Source: Paracoccus methylarcula
GTDB taxonomy: Bacteria > Pseudomonadota > Alphaproteobacteria > Rhodobacterales > Rhodobacteraceae
Length of the DNA: 64,000 nt
Assembly (NCBI RefSeq): GCF_003007735.2
Contig: NZ_PXNQ02000001.1
Location: forward strand, 620,001 to 684,000
Direction of reading: 5' to 3'
Shown: in pieces, positions 25,274 through 35,427 of the stretch
How positions within the stretch are numbered: the stretch's first letter is position 1
How the letters are laid out: every line of letters begins with the position of its first letter
Position numbers and translations under genes: made by a program
Notes under the pieces: model-generated
Databases searched by the model: none
Seen by the model: the letters and a program-made list of their open reading frames with translations, nothing else
Told to the model about the DNA's origin: nothing

Positions 25274-26227
25274 CTATTCGTCCAGCAGCAGCTTGGCTGT
25301 CACGTCATCGGTGATCAATGTCGTGGCGATGCCCTGGCTGGCGATGACGCGAATGATGTCCACCTTATGCGGTCCCGCCGCCGCCAGGATCCGGTCTGGC
25401 ACGGATTTCAGCACCTCCAACTCGATCCCGATCGTCTGCCGGTCCAGCTTGTCCGAAACCAGGTCGCCATTGCCATCGAGAAAGCGGCAGACCACATCGC
25501 CGATCGCCCCGGCTTCGATCAATCCTTCCGGCGTGACGCCTTCGGGCAGGCCCGAAGAGATCAGGTAGGATTTCGCCGAGATATTGCTGGCCGTCAGGAT
25601 CGCGGCATCCAGCGTTTCCAGCTTCTTGAAATGTTTCTCGAAATTCTCCTGCGCCAGGAATGCACGGCGCTCAACCTCTTCACCGAGAAAGATCGGCGCG
25701 GCCAGAAGCGAGTATCTTGCCCCGAAACGTTCCGCGAAACCCGAGGCGATACCGAAGGAATTGAACATCTCGCCCCGGCTTGTGCCCCCGATCATCGAGA
25801 TGATCTCGACATCCGGCATGGACAGCTTGGGAAGGCGGTCGATAGTGGCCTGCAAGGTCATCCCCCATGACACCCCGATCCTGTGCCATTTCCCCGATCT
25901 CACCCGGTCGAGCATGTAACTTGCCAATGCCGTGCCTGCCGGACGATGGAAGTCGTAGAGTTGCGGATGAGTGGGGGCGACCTGGACCCGGTGCAGGCCA
26001 AAGCGTTCCTGCAACCGTTCCTGCAACTCGATTCGCGGCAGATAGGGCGATTCGATCTGGACCCTGACAATTCCGGTCGATTTTGCCTTCTGTATGGCCT
26101 GATTGACGCGCAGGCGTGTGACGCCCAGATATTTGGCGATCTCGGCTTGCGTCAGTTCGTTGACGTAATATTGCCAGCAAACCTGGGCAAGAAACGCATC
26201 TTCTTCTGAAATATCGGTATTATCCAT
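25274..26227 (-). CDS. SorC-family sugar/polyol-responsive regulator
   Basis: The 317-residue protein has an N-terminal helix-turn-helix (YYVNELTQAEIAKYLGVTRL, about 21-40) and a C-terminal SorC/DeoR-type sugar-binding domain (IGVSWGMTLQATIDRLP; ISMIGGTSRGEMFN). Such regulators bind phosphorylated or free polyols and act as activators or repressors. It is divergent from the polyol ABC operon. The TACATTTGT half-sites upstream (26285-26345) and in front of the SDR operon (35275 on) are the probable binding sites. Confidence 0.88.
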   Translation of the reverse strand: MDNTDISEEDAFLAQVCWQYYVNELTQAEIAKYLGVTRLRVNQAIQKAKSTGIVRVQIESPYLPRIELQERLQERFGLHRVQVAPTHPQLYDFHRPAGTALASYMLDRVRSGKWHRIGVSWGMTLQATIDRLPKLSMPDVEIISMIGGTSRGEMFNSFGIASGFAERFGARYSLLAAPIFLGEEVERRAFLAQENFEKHFKKLETLDAAILTASNISAKSYLISSGLPEGVTPEGLIEAGAIGDVVCRFLDGNGDLVSDKLDRQTIGIELEVLKSVPDRILAAAGPHKVDIIRVIASQGIATTLITDDVTAKLLLDE

Positions 26228-26284
26228 CTGCGCATCCCATCACGAGTTTCGAAAATTCGTCAAGGCGCTGAATGTGGCTGCCTT

Positions 26285-26345
26285 ACAAATGTATTAAAAC
26301 AGATACAAACGAAAATTTTTCTTGCATGGTTGCTCATACATTTGT
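26285..26345. promoter_or_regulatory. Inverted-repeat operator candidate for the SorC regulator
   Basis: ACAAATGTAT (26285-26294) and ATACATTTGT (26336-26345) are perfect 10-bp inverted repeats 41 bases apart in the divergent promoter between the regulator and the binding-protein gene. The region is AT-rich compared with its surroundings. The same core recurs before the SDR operon. Confidence 0.55.
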
Positions 26346-26431
26346 CATGATGCGGGCAGAGGCGAAGCGGAACCAACTGCGTATCTGTCCATCACGGCAG
26401 GCGGTGGGTCCGCATAGGGGAGGATACAACC

Positions 26432-27868
<1,437 letters not shown>

Positions 27869-27875
27869 CCGCTTT

Positions 27876-27901
27876 GCCGTCGCGGTGATGATCGCGGCGG
27901 C
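27876..27901 (+). terminator. Intercistronic hairpin after the polyol-binding-protein gene
   Basis: GCCGTCGCG (27876-27884) and CGCGGCGGC (27893-27901) form a 9-bp stem with one mismatch, 8 bases after the stop codon and followed by CTTTC. It is likely a partial terminator or mRNA stabiliser that favours binding-protein expression over the permeases. Confidence 0.5.
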
Positions 27902-27961
27902 CTTTCATCCGGGAAGACACAGGCGGGGCAACCCGTTCGTGCACAGGTTGGGAACAGGCCG

Positions 27962-28840
27962 ATGCATTCCAAGACACTGGGCTGGGCGCTTCTTGCCCCG
28001 ACGCTGATCCTTCTTTTTTTCTTTGGCGTGGTGCCATTCATCTATGTCCTGTTCGTGTCGTTCCACCAGTGGAACCCGTTCGCGGTCAATCCCGACATGA
28101 TCTTCAACTGGGCCGAGAACTACCGCCGGGTCGTGTTCGACGCGCAGTTCCTGGCCTCGCTTGGCGTGACGGTCGCCTTCGTCTTCTTTGCCGTCGTCTC
28201 GGAACTGATCATCGGCTATGCGCTCGCGCAGGCCTTCATGCGGGACTTTCCGGGCAAGGCGTTCTTCCGCACCATCCATACCCTGCCGCTGATCATGGCG
28301 CCGATCATCGTCGGTTCGATCTGGAAGCTGATGACGACGCCCTCCATCGGCATCCTGCCGAATATCCTGGACGACTGGTTCGGCTTCAACCTGAATATCG
28401 GACAAAGCGCGCTTCAGGCATTCACCGTCACCGTGATCATGGATATCTGGCACTGGACGCCGCTGGTCACGCTGTCGCTGATCGCCGCGCTGGTATCGTT
28501 GCCGCCCGACCCGTTCGAGCAGGCGCAGATCGACGGCGCGAACAAGCGGCAGATATTCTGGCACATCACCCTGCCGATGATCCGCCCCGCCATCATCGCC
28601 ACCGTCTTCATCCGCCTGATGGATGCGCTGCGCACCGTGGACGAGGTGCTGATGCTGACCGGGGGCGGGCCCGGATCGGCCACCCGCTATCTGGGGGTGC
28701 ATATCTTCAAGGAGGTCTTTCCGCGCACGAATTACGGCTATGGTTCGGCGATCTCGGTCGTGGTCCTCTATCTTACCATCGTGGCGTGCTGGCTGCTCTA
28801 TGTCAGCCTGATCGCACCGCGCAACACCAAGAAGGGCTAG
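27962..28840 (+). CDS. Polyol ABC transporter permease (MalF/UgpA-like)
   Basis: The 292-residue inner-membrane protein has six transmembrane helices, starting with LGWALLAPTLILLFFFGVVP, and an EAA loop (EQAQIDGANKRQIFWHITLP) that contacts the ATPase. It forms the channel with the permease 4 bases downstream. The ribosome site is weak (GGGAACAG). Family and operon position define the role; the substrate follows the binding protein. Confidence 0.9.
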   Translation: MHSKTLGWALLAPTLILLFFFGVVPFIYVLFVSFHQWNPFAVNPDMIFNWAENYRRVVFDAQFLASLGVTVAFVFFAVVSELIIGYALAQAFMRDFPGKAFFRTIHTLPLIMAPIIVGSIWKLMTTPSIGILPNILDDWFGFNLNIGQSALQAFTVTVIMDIWHWTPLVTLSLIAALVSLPPDPFEQAQIDGANKRQIFWHITLPMIRPAIIATVFIRLMDALRTVDEVLMLTGGGPGSATRYLGVHIFKEVFPRTNYGYGSAISVVVLYLTIVACWLLYVSLIAPRNTKKG

Positions 28841-28844
28841 GCCG

Positions 28845-29681
28845 ATGAGGAAAGGTAATCGCTGGTTGCCGGTATTGTTCTGGACATTGATCAGCTTTCT
28901 GACGCTGTTCCCGATCTACTGGCTGTTCGTGATCTCGGTCAAACCCGCCGTCGAGCTGTTCTCGACCCCGAGCGTGATCCTGACCGATGTCTATTGGCAG
29001 AACTACCTGGATGTGCTGGGCGACCGCACCCTGCGCGGCTACATGGTCAATTCGCTGGTGATCTCGACCGGCAACGCGGTGCTTTGCACGCTGCTGGGCT
29101 TCATGGCCTGCTATGCCCTGTCGCGTTTCGACCTGCCGGGCAAGGAGAGCATCTTCTTCTGGACCATCACCAACCGGATGGCCCCGCCCGCCGTGTTCCT
29201 GCTGCCGCTGTTCCTGCTGCTGACGCAGGTCTACAGGATCGGGGAGTTCTCGCTGGCCGATACCCGGACCGGGATGATCCTCGTCTATTGCACCTTCAAC
29301 CTGCCCTTCGCGATCTGGACCCTGCGCCCGACGCTGGACGGCATCCCCAAGGAGCTGGACGAGGCCGCCTATGTCGATGGCGCCAGCGCCTGGAAGGTGA
29401 TCTCGGAAGTGGTCTTTCCGCTGGCCCGCCCCGGCCTTGCCGTCACGCTGATCCTGACATGGGTTTTCGCATGGAACGAATATCTGCTGGCCGCGACCCT
29501 GACCAATTTCAACGCCCGCACGCTGACCACCGGGCTGTCCGAATACGTGACCACCACGGGCACCGAATGGGGCATCATGGCCGCCATCTCGGTCTTCACG
29601 CTGATCCCGGCGTTGATCATCTTCAGCCTCGTGCAGCGGCATATCGTGGCCGGCCTGACCTTCGGCGCGGTAAAGGGATGA
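28845..29681 (+). CDS. Polyol ABC transporter permease (MalG/UgpE-like)
   Basis: The 278-residue inner-membrane protein has six helices and the EAA loop (DEAAYVDGASAWKVISEVVF, then PLARPGLAVTLILTWVFAWN). It pairs with the preceding permease. A 66-residue membrane protein follows after 4 bases, which is not part of the standard transporter set. No separate promoter is visible. Confidence 0.9.
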   Translation: MRKGNRWLPVLFWTLISFLTLFPIYWLFVISVKPAVELFSTPSVILTDVYWQNYLDVLGDRTLRGYMVNSLVISTGNAVLCTLLGFMACYALSRFDLPGKESIFFWTITNRMAPPAVFLLPLFLLLTQVYRIGEFSLADTRTGMILVYCTFNLPFAIWTLRPTLDGIPKELDEAAYVDGASAWKVISEVVFPLARPGLAVTLILTWVFAWNEYLLAATLTNFNARTLTTGLSEYVTTTGTEWGIMAAISVFTLIPALIIFSLVQRHIVAGLTFGAVKG

Positions 29682-29685
29682 CGAC

Positions 29686-29886
29686 ATGAGCGAAGATGCC
29701 AAGACTCCCAAGCCGGGCTTTCTGCCCATCGAGACCAACTGGTTCGACCGCCTGTTCATCAGCGTCGTGATCTGGGTCGCCCTGTCGCTCTTCTGGTTCC
29801 GCTTCATCGAGCCCCTGGGCCTGTCGATCTGGATCTGCTGCGCGATCTCGGCGGTTCTGGCGGCATATATCATTCGGAGGGGATAG
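29686..29886 (+). CDS. Small two-helix membrane protein encoded inside the polyol ABC operon
   Basis: The 66-residue protein has a polar N-terminus (MSEDAKTPKPGFLPIETNWF), then two hydrophobic helices (about 23-42 and 46-63) and a basic end (RRG). AAAGGGATG precedes the ATG, and only 4 bases separate it from the permease upstream and 3 from the dehydrogenase downstream, so it is a real operon member. I do not recognise a family. It recalls the small DUF2160 membrane proteins of glycerol transporters by size and position only. It may be an accessory transporter subunit. Confidence 0.75.
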   Translation: MSEDAKTPKPGFLPIETNWFDRLFISVVIWVALSLFWFRFIEPLGLSIWICCAISAVLAAYIIRRG

Positions 29887-29889
29887 CTC

Positions 29890-30942
29890 ATGGAAGCCCT
29901 TGTTCTCGAAACGAAGGACCAATTGTCCCTGCGCGACTTCCCGCAGATCGACCGCGAGGAAGAGACGCTCGGCCCCCGCGATGTCCGCATCCGCCTGCAT
30001 ACGGTCGGGATCTGCGGCTCGGACGTGCATTACTATACCCATGGCCGCATCGGTCCCTTCGTGGTGAACGAGCCGATGATCCTGGGTCACGAAGCCTCGG
30101 GCATCGTGATCGAGACCGGCCCGGAGGTCACGACGCTGAAACCCGGGGACCGTGTCTGCATGGAGCCGGGCATTCCCGATCCCAACAGCCGTGCGACCCG
30201 GTTGGGAATGTATAATGTCGATCCGGCGGTGCGTTTCTGGGCCACGCCCCCGGTGCATGGCATCCTGCGCCCGACCTGCGTGCATCCCGAGGCCTTCACC
30301 TACCTGCTGCCCGACAATGTCAGTTTCGCCGAGGCGGCAATGGTCGAGCCGCTGGCCGTCGGTATTCACGCCGCCACCAAGGCGCGGATCAAGCCGGGCG
30401 ATATCGCGCTGGTCATGGGGGCGGGACCCATCGGGCTGGTCACGGCGATATCGGCGCTGGCTGCCGGCTGCGCGCGGGTCTATGTCACCGACCTTGCCGC
30501 GCCGAAGCTGGACATTGCCGCGGGGCTCAGCCCCGCGATCACCCCGGTCAATGCCGGCTCCGAGGATGTGACGGCGGTCATCGCCCGCGACACCGATGGC
30601 TGGGGCGCGGATGTCGTGTTCGAGGCAACCGGCTCGCCCAGGGCGGCGGCGGGGGTCTTTGCGCCCCTGGCACCCGGCGGCTGCGTGGTGATGATCGGCG
30701 GCCAGCCCGATCCGATCTCTTACGATGCGGGGGCGGCGATGGTGCGCGAGGCGCGGGTCGAGAACATTTTCCGCTATGCGCATGTCTTTCCGCGCTGCGT
30801 GAAGATGCTCGCCTCGGGGGCGATCGACGTCAAGCCGCTGATCACCCGGACATTCGATTTCAAGGACAGCGTGCGTGCCTTCGAGATCGCGGCTTCCGCA
30901 CCTCCGGGCGATGTGAAGATGCAGATCGAGCTGCCGCAATAA
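29890..30942 (+). CDS. Zinc-dependent polyol dehydrogenase (xylitol/sorbitol dehydrogenase type)
   Basis: The 350-residue medium-chain dehydrogenase has catalytic zinc ligands Cys42 ([10 protein letters not shown]), His67-Glu68 (ILGHEAS) and Glu153 (MVEPLAVG), and the NAD fold GAGPIG (177-182). It lacks the four-cysteine structural zinc site, as in some sorbitol dehydrogenases. It should oxidise a pentitol or hexitol to the 2-ketose with NAD. GGAGGGGATAG lies before the ATG. The gene sits between transporter genes, so import and first oxidation are co-expressed. Confidence 0.88.
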   Translation: MEALVLETKDQLSLRDFPQIDREEETLGPRDVRIRLHTVGICGSDVHYYTHGRIGPFVVNEPMILGHEASGIVIETGPEVTTLKPGDRVCMEPGIPDPNSRATRLGMYNVDPAVRFWATPPVHGILRPTCVHPEAFTYLLPDNVSFAEAAMVEPLAVGIHAATKARIKPGDIALVMGAGPIGLVTAISALAAGCARVYVTDLAAPKLDIAAGLSPAITPVNAGSEDVTAVIARDTDGWGADVVFEATGSPRAAAGVFAPLAPGGCVVMIGGQPDPISYDAGAAMVREARVENIFRYAHVFPRCVKMLASGAIDVKPLITRTFDFKDSVRAFEIAASAPPGDVKMQIELPQ

Positions 30943-30954
30943 GGAGCAATAACC

Positions 30955-32016
30955 GTGGCAAATGTCCAGATTGACAACGTCATCAAGCGCTATGGCAGCG
31001 TGCAGGTGATGCATGGCGTCAGCGTCGATATCGAGGATGGCGAATTCGTCGTGCTCGTCGGCCCCTCGGGCTGCGGCAAATCCACGCTGCTGCGGATGCT
31101 GGCGGGGCTGGAGGAAATCAGCGACGGCACGATCTCGATCGGCGGCAAGGTCGTGAACGACAAGCCCCCGAAAGAGCGCGACATCTCGATGGTGTTCCAA
31201 AGCTACGCGCTTTACCCGCACAAGACGGTGGCCGAGAATATCGGCTTCCCGCTGAAGATGGCCAAGCGCCCCAAGTCCGAGATCGACGAAAAGGTCCGGC
31301 ACGCCGCCTCGATCCTCGATCTCGCCCATCTGCTCGACCGCTATCCCAAGCAGCTTTCGGGCGGTCAGCGTCAACGGGTCGCGATGGGCCGCGCCATCGT
31401 CCGCGATCCGCAGGTCTTCCTGTTCGACGAGCCCTTGTCGAACCTTGATGCCAAGCTGCGCGTGACCATGCGGGTCGAGATCAAGGAACTGCATCAGCGT
31501 CTCAAGACGACAATCGTCTATGTGACCCATGACCAGATCGAGGCGATGACCATGGCTGACAAGATCGTGGTGATGCGCGATGGCCGGGTCGAGCAGATTG
31601 GCGCGCCGCTGGACCTTTATGACAATCCGCAAAGCGTGTTCGTCGCGGGTTTCATCGGTTCTCCGGCGATGAACTTCCTGCATGGACGGATCGCGGGGCA
31701 GGGGGAGGGGCGCCGCTTCGTCTCGGAAAGCGGGCTCGAACTGCCGGTGCCGGATAGGGGGCTGGCCGACGGGCAAGAGGTGACTTATGGCATCCGTCCC
31801 GAACATATCGCCATCGGCGAGGCTGGCATTCCGGTGAATGTGGTTGTAACCGAGCCGACGGGATCGGAGACGCAGGTCTTTGCCCGTGTCGGCGAGGACC
31901 TGATCGACGCTGTCGTGAAGGACCGCGTTCATGCCAATCCCGGCGAACAGATCGGTTTTGTCATCGATCCGGCCAATGTGCATCTGTTCGACCGCAAAAC
32001 CGAAGGCCGGCTTTGA
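30955..32016 (+). CDS. Polyol ABC transporter ATP-binding protein (MsmK/UgpC/SmoK type)
   Basis: The 353-residue ATPase has Walker A GPSGCGKST (about 38-46), signature [15 protein letters not shown], Walker B VFLFDEPLSNLDAK, the switch His in YVTHDQ, and a C-terminal TOBE domain (YGIRPEHIAIGEAG). It drives the two permeases upstream. The start is GTG at 30955, with AAGGAG 8 bases upstream. UgpC-type ATPases may serve more than one binding protein. Confidence 0.92.
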   Translation: MANVQIDNVIKRYGSVQVMHGVSVDIEDGEFVVLVGPSGCGKSTLLRMLAGLEEISDGTISIGGKVVNDKPPKERDISMVFQSYALYPHKTVAENIGFPLKMAKRPKSEIDEKVRHAASILDLAHLLDRYPKQLSGGQRQRVAMGRAIVRDPQVFLFDEPLSNLDAKLRVTMRVEIKELHQRLKTTIVYVTHDQIEAMTMADKIVVMRDGRVEQIGAPLDLYDNPQSVFVAGFIGSPAMNFLHGRIAGQGEGRRFVSESGLELPVPDRGLADGQEVTYGIRPEHIAIGEAGIPVNVVVTEPTGSETQVFARVGEDLIDAVVKDRVHANPGEQIGFVIDPANVHLFDRKTEGRL

Positions 32017-32048
32017 GTCCCGGCCCAAGCCAGGAACAGGATTACCGG

Positions 32049-32759
32049 ATGTCAGGGGCACAGGCCATCATCTTCGATCTCGATGGCTGTCTCGTTGACA
32101 GCGAGATATTTTCACTTCGGGCTCTTGCCGCCGAGATGCAGGCGGCGGGGGTTCAGGATGTCACCGTGGAAGAGCTGGGTCGCCGCTTTTTGGGCGTGTC
32201 GTTGAGTATGGTCTGCGAGGATGTCGCTGAGCGGACAGGGCGCCCCTGTCCCGATGGCTTTGCCGAGCGTTTCGAGGCGCGGCTGATCGAAACCTACCGC
32301 CAGCAGCCGCTCCGGCCATATGATGCCGTGCCCGGCATGCTGGACATGCTGGCGCAGCGCGGCATCGCCATGGCCATCGCGACCGGCGGCTCCCTGCGCC
32401 GAATGCATGCGACGCTGGAAATCTCGGGCCTCGACCGCTGGTTCCGGGATCGCGCCTTCAGTGCCGATCAGGTCGAGCACGGCAAGCCCGCACCCGACCT
32501 TTTCCTGTTCGCGGCGGCCCGGTTGGGCGTCGATCCGGTGCGATGCGTGGTGATGGAAGATTCGCCCCACGGCGTCAAGGGCGCCGTCGCCGCGGGCATG
32601 CGCGCCGTCGGTTTCACCGGAGGTGCGCATCTGCAGGGCATGCGCCGGGAGCATGGCGACAAGCTGACCGGAGCGGGGGCCGCGACGGTCCGAGACAGCC
32701 TCGACGGTATGGCCGAGACATTATTGGCGTGCGAAGGCTCCCGGCAGGAAACGGAATAG
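32049..32759 (+). CDS. HAD-superfamily phosphatase (subfamily IA, beta-phosphoglucomutase-like)
   Basis: The 236-residue protein has motif I IIFDLDGCLVDSE (nucleophile Asp and acid Asp), motif II AIATGG, the Lys in HGKPAPD and motif IV VVMEDSPHGV. It hydrolyses a sugar or polyol phosphate, or isomerises a sugar phosphate. ATG 32049 has ACAGGA 8 bases upstream; a TTG start at 32013 overlapping the ATPase is less likely. It is the last gene of the polyol operon, so its substrate is probably a phosphorylated intermediate or by-product of the pathway. Confidence 0.85.
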   Translation: MSGAQAIIFDLDGCLVDSEIFSLRALAAEMQAAGVQDVTVEELGRRFLGVSLSMVCEDVAERTGRPCPDGFAERFEARLIETYRQQPLRPYDAVPGMLDMLAQRGIAMAIATGGSLRRMHATLEISGLDRWFRDRAFSADQVEHGKPAPDLFLFAAARLGVDPVRCVVMEDSPHGVKGAVAAGMRAVGFTGGAHLQGMRREHGDKLTGAGAATVRDSLDGMAETLLACEGSRQETE

Positions 32760-32778
32760 CCCTGAAACGCCCAGCCTG

Positions 32779-32880
32779 TTTTTCTTCTTTGATCAAACAC
32801 CTCGGGCTCGCCGGACGGTGCGCCACTGGTTCGAGAGACCTGCCGGCGACAGGCGACGCCCCCGGGCCGTCGCGGGACGT
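32779..32880 (-). repeat. Dispersed intergenic repeat, copy C (long form)
   Basis: Read on the minus strand it starts GTCCCGCGACGG, a C/G-rich hairpin, then TCGCCGG ... CTCGAACCAGTGGCGCACC ... CCGGCGA, then GAGGTGTTTGATCAAAGAAGAA. It matches copy B (63376-63484) almost throughout and copy A (35346-35413) at both ends. It lies between convergent genes (HAD phosphatase and an SDR), where a bidirectional terminator is expected. The rest of 32760-32912 holds no gene. Confidence 0.7.
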
Positions 32881-32912
32881 ATCCCGTGGCGTCCTCGCCG
32901 GTCCCGCTAACC

Positions 32913-33653
32913 CTACCTGACCGAATAACCCCCGTCCGCCATCAGCACCGCCCCATTCACGATCCCCGCACCGGATGAGGCCAGATACAGCGCGGCGGCG
33001 GCGATTTCCGAGGGTTGGGCAAAACGCCCCACCGGGATTTCGCGCTTGGCCTGTTCGCCCTTCTCGCCCGCCCAGCCAATCGCCGCCATGGGCGTTTCCA
33101 CTACCGTCGGGGCGATCGCGTTGACGGTGATGCCGAATTTCGCCCATTCCACGGCAAGCACCTTGGTCACCAGGTTCAAGCCCGCCTTGCTGGCGCCATA
33201 GGCGACGTGATCCGTCAGCGCAATGACGCCTGCCTGGGAGGTGATATTGACGATCCTTCCCCGTCCTGACCGCTTCAGCCATGGCAGGGCGGCGGCAGAG
33301 ATCAGCCACGGCGCCCGCAGGTTGATATTCACTGTCCGGTCCCAATCGGCAATACGGGCCGCGCTGCTGTCTTCGGCGGGAAAGACGATGCCGAAACCGG
33401 CATTGTTGATCAGCACGTCGATCCCCATCTCCTCGCCGATCACCGGCACGGTCCGGGCGATAGCCTCGCCATCCGAAAGGTCCAGCTCATATGCCCGGTG
33501 ATCGCCCGGCAATTCCGATGCCAGATCCGAGGCATCCGAAATATCGACCAGCGCGAGCCTCGCCCCTTCCGCCGCGAAAGCCCCGGCCATCGCGCGTCCG
33601 ATGCCGCCCGCCGCGCCGGTGATCAGCACGCTCAGCCCCGTGAATTCAGCCAT
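32913..33653 (-). CDS. Short-chain dehydrogenase/reductase (third gene of SDR operon)
   Basis: The 246-residue enzyme has the NAD-binding motif TGAAGGIG, NNAG, the catalytic Ser/Tyr/Lys (NITSQAG; YGASK) and a C-terminal ADGGYSVR. The sequence fits polyol- or sugar-oxidising SDRs. It is in line with two other SDR genes on the minus strand (37-base gap to rbtD), just across from the polyol ABC operon, so it likely oxidises a polyol or ketose in the same pathway. The substrate is unknown. Confidence 0.85.
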   Translation of the reverse strand: MAEFTGLSVLITGAAGGIGRAMAGAFAAEGARLALVDISDASDLASELPGDHRAYELDLSDGEAIARTVPVIGEEMGIDVLINNAGFGIVFPAEDSSAARIADWDRTVNINLRAPWLISAAALPWLKRSGRGRIVNITSQAGVIALTDHVAYGASKAGLNLVTKVLAVEWAKFGITVNAIAPTVVETPMAAIGWAGEKGEQAKREIPVGRFAQPSEIAAAALYLASSGAGIVNGAVLMADGGYSVR

Positions 33654-33690
33654 GGTTCCCCCTCCCTTGCCGGTTACCGCTGCCGCAGGT

Positions 33691-34419
33691 TCATATGTCG
33701 AAATTCGTCGGCAGCACGATCATGTCGCGGATCGTCACGTTGCGCGGGCGCGTCAGCATGTACATGACCGCATCGGCGACCTCTTCCGGCTCGATCAGGC
33801 TGCCGGATTCCTTGGCCTTGCGCAGGTTCTCTTCGGGCCAGTCCGCCAGCAGCGCCGAAATCACCGGCCCCGGAGAGACCTGTCCGACGCGGATGCCCTG
33901 CTTGTTCAACTGCCGCCGCATGGTCTGGACAAAGCAGGTGACCGCCCATTTCGAACCGGAATAGACCGGCTCCCACGGCACCGGGAAATGCCCCGCGACC
34001 GAGCAGGTCACGATAATGTCGCCGCTGCCGCGCTCGCTCATATGCGGGATGACGGCATGGACATTCTTCATCACCGCATTGACGTTCAGGTTCAGCATCC
34101 GGTCGATGGTTCCGGGATCGGTCTCGGTCAGGTCGCCCCCGATATAGGTGCCGGCATTGCAATGCAGGATGTCGATGCGCCCGGTCTTATCCAGCACCTC
34201 GGGCACCATCGCCGCGCAGCTTGCCGGGTCGAGAAGATCGGTCACTTGCGGGATCGCGTTCTCTCCCAATTCGGTTGTCAGCCGCCCGAGCGCCGCCTCG
34301 TCGCGATCCGCCATGACCACCTTCGCACCGGCCTCCAGCAGCGATTTCACGGTTGCCAGCCCGATGCCCGAGGCGGCGCCGGTCACGAGTGCGACCTTTT
34401 CGTTCAGTTGCTCTGCCAT
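33691..34419 (-). CDS. rbtD: Ribitol 2-dehydrogenase-like SDR
   Basis: The 242-residue SDR has TGAASGIG, CNAGTYIGG, YSGSK and the end MLTRPRNVTIRDMIVLPTNF, closely similar to what I recall of Klebsiella ribitol dehydrogenase (AGAYIGG; VTRSKNVTVRDIVILP). It should oxidise ribitol to D-ribulose with NAD. ATG 34419 has GGAAGGACGAG upstream; an in-frame start at 34548 would run far into the previous gene. It sits between two other SDR genes and supports a pentitol as the substrate of the nearby ABC transporter. Confidence 0.83.
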   Translation of the reverse strand: MAEQLNEKVALVTGAASGIGLATVKSLLEAGAKVVMADRDEAALGRLTTELGENAIPQVTDLLDPASCAAMVPEVLDKTGRIDILHCNAGTYIGGDLTETDPGTIDRMLNLNVNAVMKNVHAVIPHMSERGSGDIIVTCSVAGHFPVPWEPVYSGSKWAVTCFVQTMRRQLNKQGIRVGQVSPGPVISALLADWPEENLRKAKESGSLIEPEEVADAVMYMLTRPRNVTIRDMIVLPTNFDI

Positions 34420-34438
34420 GTAACTCGTCCTTCCCTGT

Positions 34439-35203
34439 TCAATGCGTGATATAGCCGCCATCGGCGACCAGGATCGCCCCGGTGACATAGCTTGCTGCGT
34501 CGGAGGCCAGGAACAGCGCGCAATTCGCCATTTCCGCGGGTTCGGCAAAGCGCCCCATCGGTGTGTTCTCGGTCCAGATGCGGTTCCATTCCGGATCGGC
34601 GATCCCGCCCGCCGTCATGTCCGAGACGACATAGCCCGGCGCCAGCGCGTTCACCCGGATTCCCTTGTCGGCATATTCGAAAGCCATCGTCTTGGTCATC
34701 TGGTGAATGGCCGCCTTGGAGGAGTTATAGGCGACCTGCAATTGCGGCTTGTTGGCGACATAGCCCGAGATCGAGCCGATATTCACCACCGCGCCGCTGC
34801 CTTGTTGCAGCATCGGCATGATGGCCGCCCGCGCGATGCGGAAAGGCGCGATCAGGTTCGTGCTCATGACGAAATCCAGCTGTGCGTCGGTGAATTCGTG
34901 GAAATTGCCGTTATCGGCGACGCCGGCATTGTTCACCAGGATATCCAGCCGCCCGAACCGCTCCAGCGTGGCCTTGACCATTCGCTCCGGGGCGTCCTCG
35001 TCATTCACATCCGCGCCTATCCAGGCCACGCGGTCCGGTTCCTGCTCCAGCAGCTCCTTCAGGCCCGGCGTTTCGCTGCGGCTGGTCAGCATACAGGACG
35101 CCCCCGCCTGGACAAAGAGCTGCGCGATGGCCAACCCGATCCCGCGATTGCCGCCGGTGATCAGCGCCGTCTTCCCGTCCAGTCTGAATTGTTCAAGCGT
35201 CAT
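34439..35203 (-). CDS. Short-chain dehydrogenase/reductase (first gene of SDR operon)
   Basis: The 254-residue enzyme has TGGNRGIG, NNAG, NIGSISGYV and YNSSK, and a C-terminal ADGGYITH. It resembles polyol (arabinitol/galactitol/threitol-type) dehydrogenases of the SDR family. It is the first gene of the SDR operon; a TACATTTGT operator half-site lies about 75 bases upstream of the start, matching the SorC site of the ABC operon. Exact substrate is not known. Confidence 0.85.
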   Translation of the reverse strand: MTLEQFRLDGKTALITGGNRGIGLAIAQLFVQAGASCMLTSRSETPGLKELLEQEPDRVAWIGADVNDEDAPERMVKATLERFGRLDILVNNAGVADNGNFHEFTDAQLDFVMSTNLIAPFRIARAAIMPMLQQGSGAVVNIGSISGYVANKPQLQVAYNSSKAAIHQMTKTMAFEYADKGIRVNALAPGYVVSDMTAGGIADPEWNRIWTENTPMGRFAEPAEMANCALFLASDAASYVTGAILVADGGYITH

Positions 35204-35274
35204 GCGGTTCCTCCTCCTTCCGATGATTGACCGGCGATTGCACCGGTCCGCAGCATTGCCCGTCGGGGCTAGAT

Positions 35275-35300
35275 TACATTTGTATGAAGTTCTTTACAAT
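35275..35300. promoter_or_regulatory. SorC-type half-site before the SDR operon
   Basis: TTACATTTGTATGAA (35275-35289) shares the 9-mer TACATTTGT with the inverted repeat before the polyol ABC operon (26336-26345). It is followed by TTTACAATTC, a degenerate second half. It lies in AT-rich DNA 70-100 bases upstream of the first SDR gene, so the same regulator may control both operons. Confidence 0.45.
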
Positions 35301-35345
35301 TCATCGATGCTGTCAGATGTGAAAAATCGCGGGACGTGAGAATCC

Positions 35346-35413
35346 GCGTCCCGCGATGGCCGGGGGGCTGCCTGCCCCCCGGCGCCCCCCGGGGATATTT
35401 ACATGAAGAAGAA
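35346..35413 (+). repeat. Dispersed intergenic repeat, copy A (short form)
   Basis: GCGTCCCGCGATGGCC is followed by the hairpin CCGGGGGGC-TGCCT-GCCCCCCGG, then CGGGGATATTTACATGAAGAAG. It matches copy B at both ends but lacks the internal TCGCCGG...CCGGCGA segment. It lies downstream of rhaK and upstream of the SDR operon promoter, so it may terminate rhaK transcription. Confidence 0.7.
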
Positions 35414-35427
35414 TGGATTAAGTGGTT

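Noticed and set aside
29623..32061. An 812-codon minus-strand open frame opposite the polyol dehydrogenase and ATPase
   Set aside because: No domains; the plus-strand genes carry catalytic motifs and proper ribosome sites.
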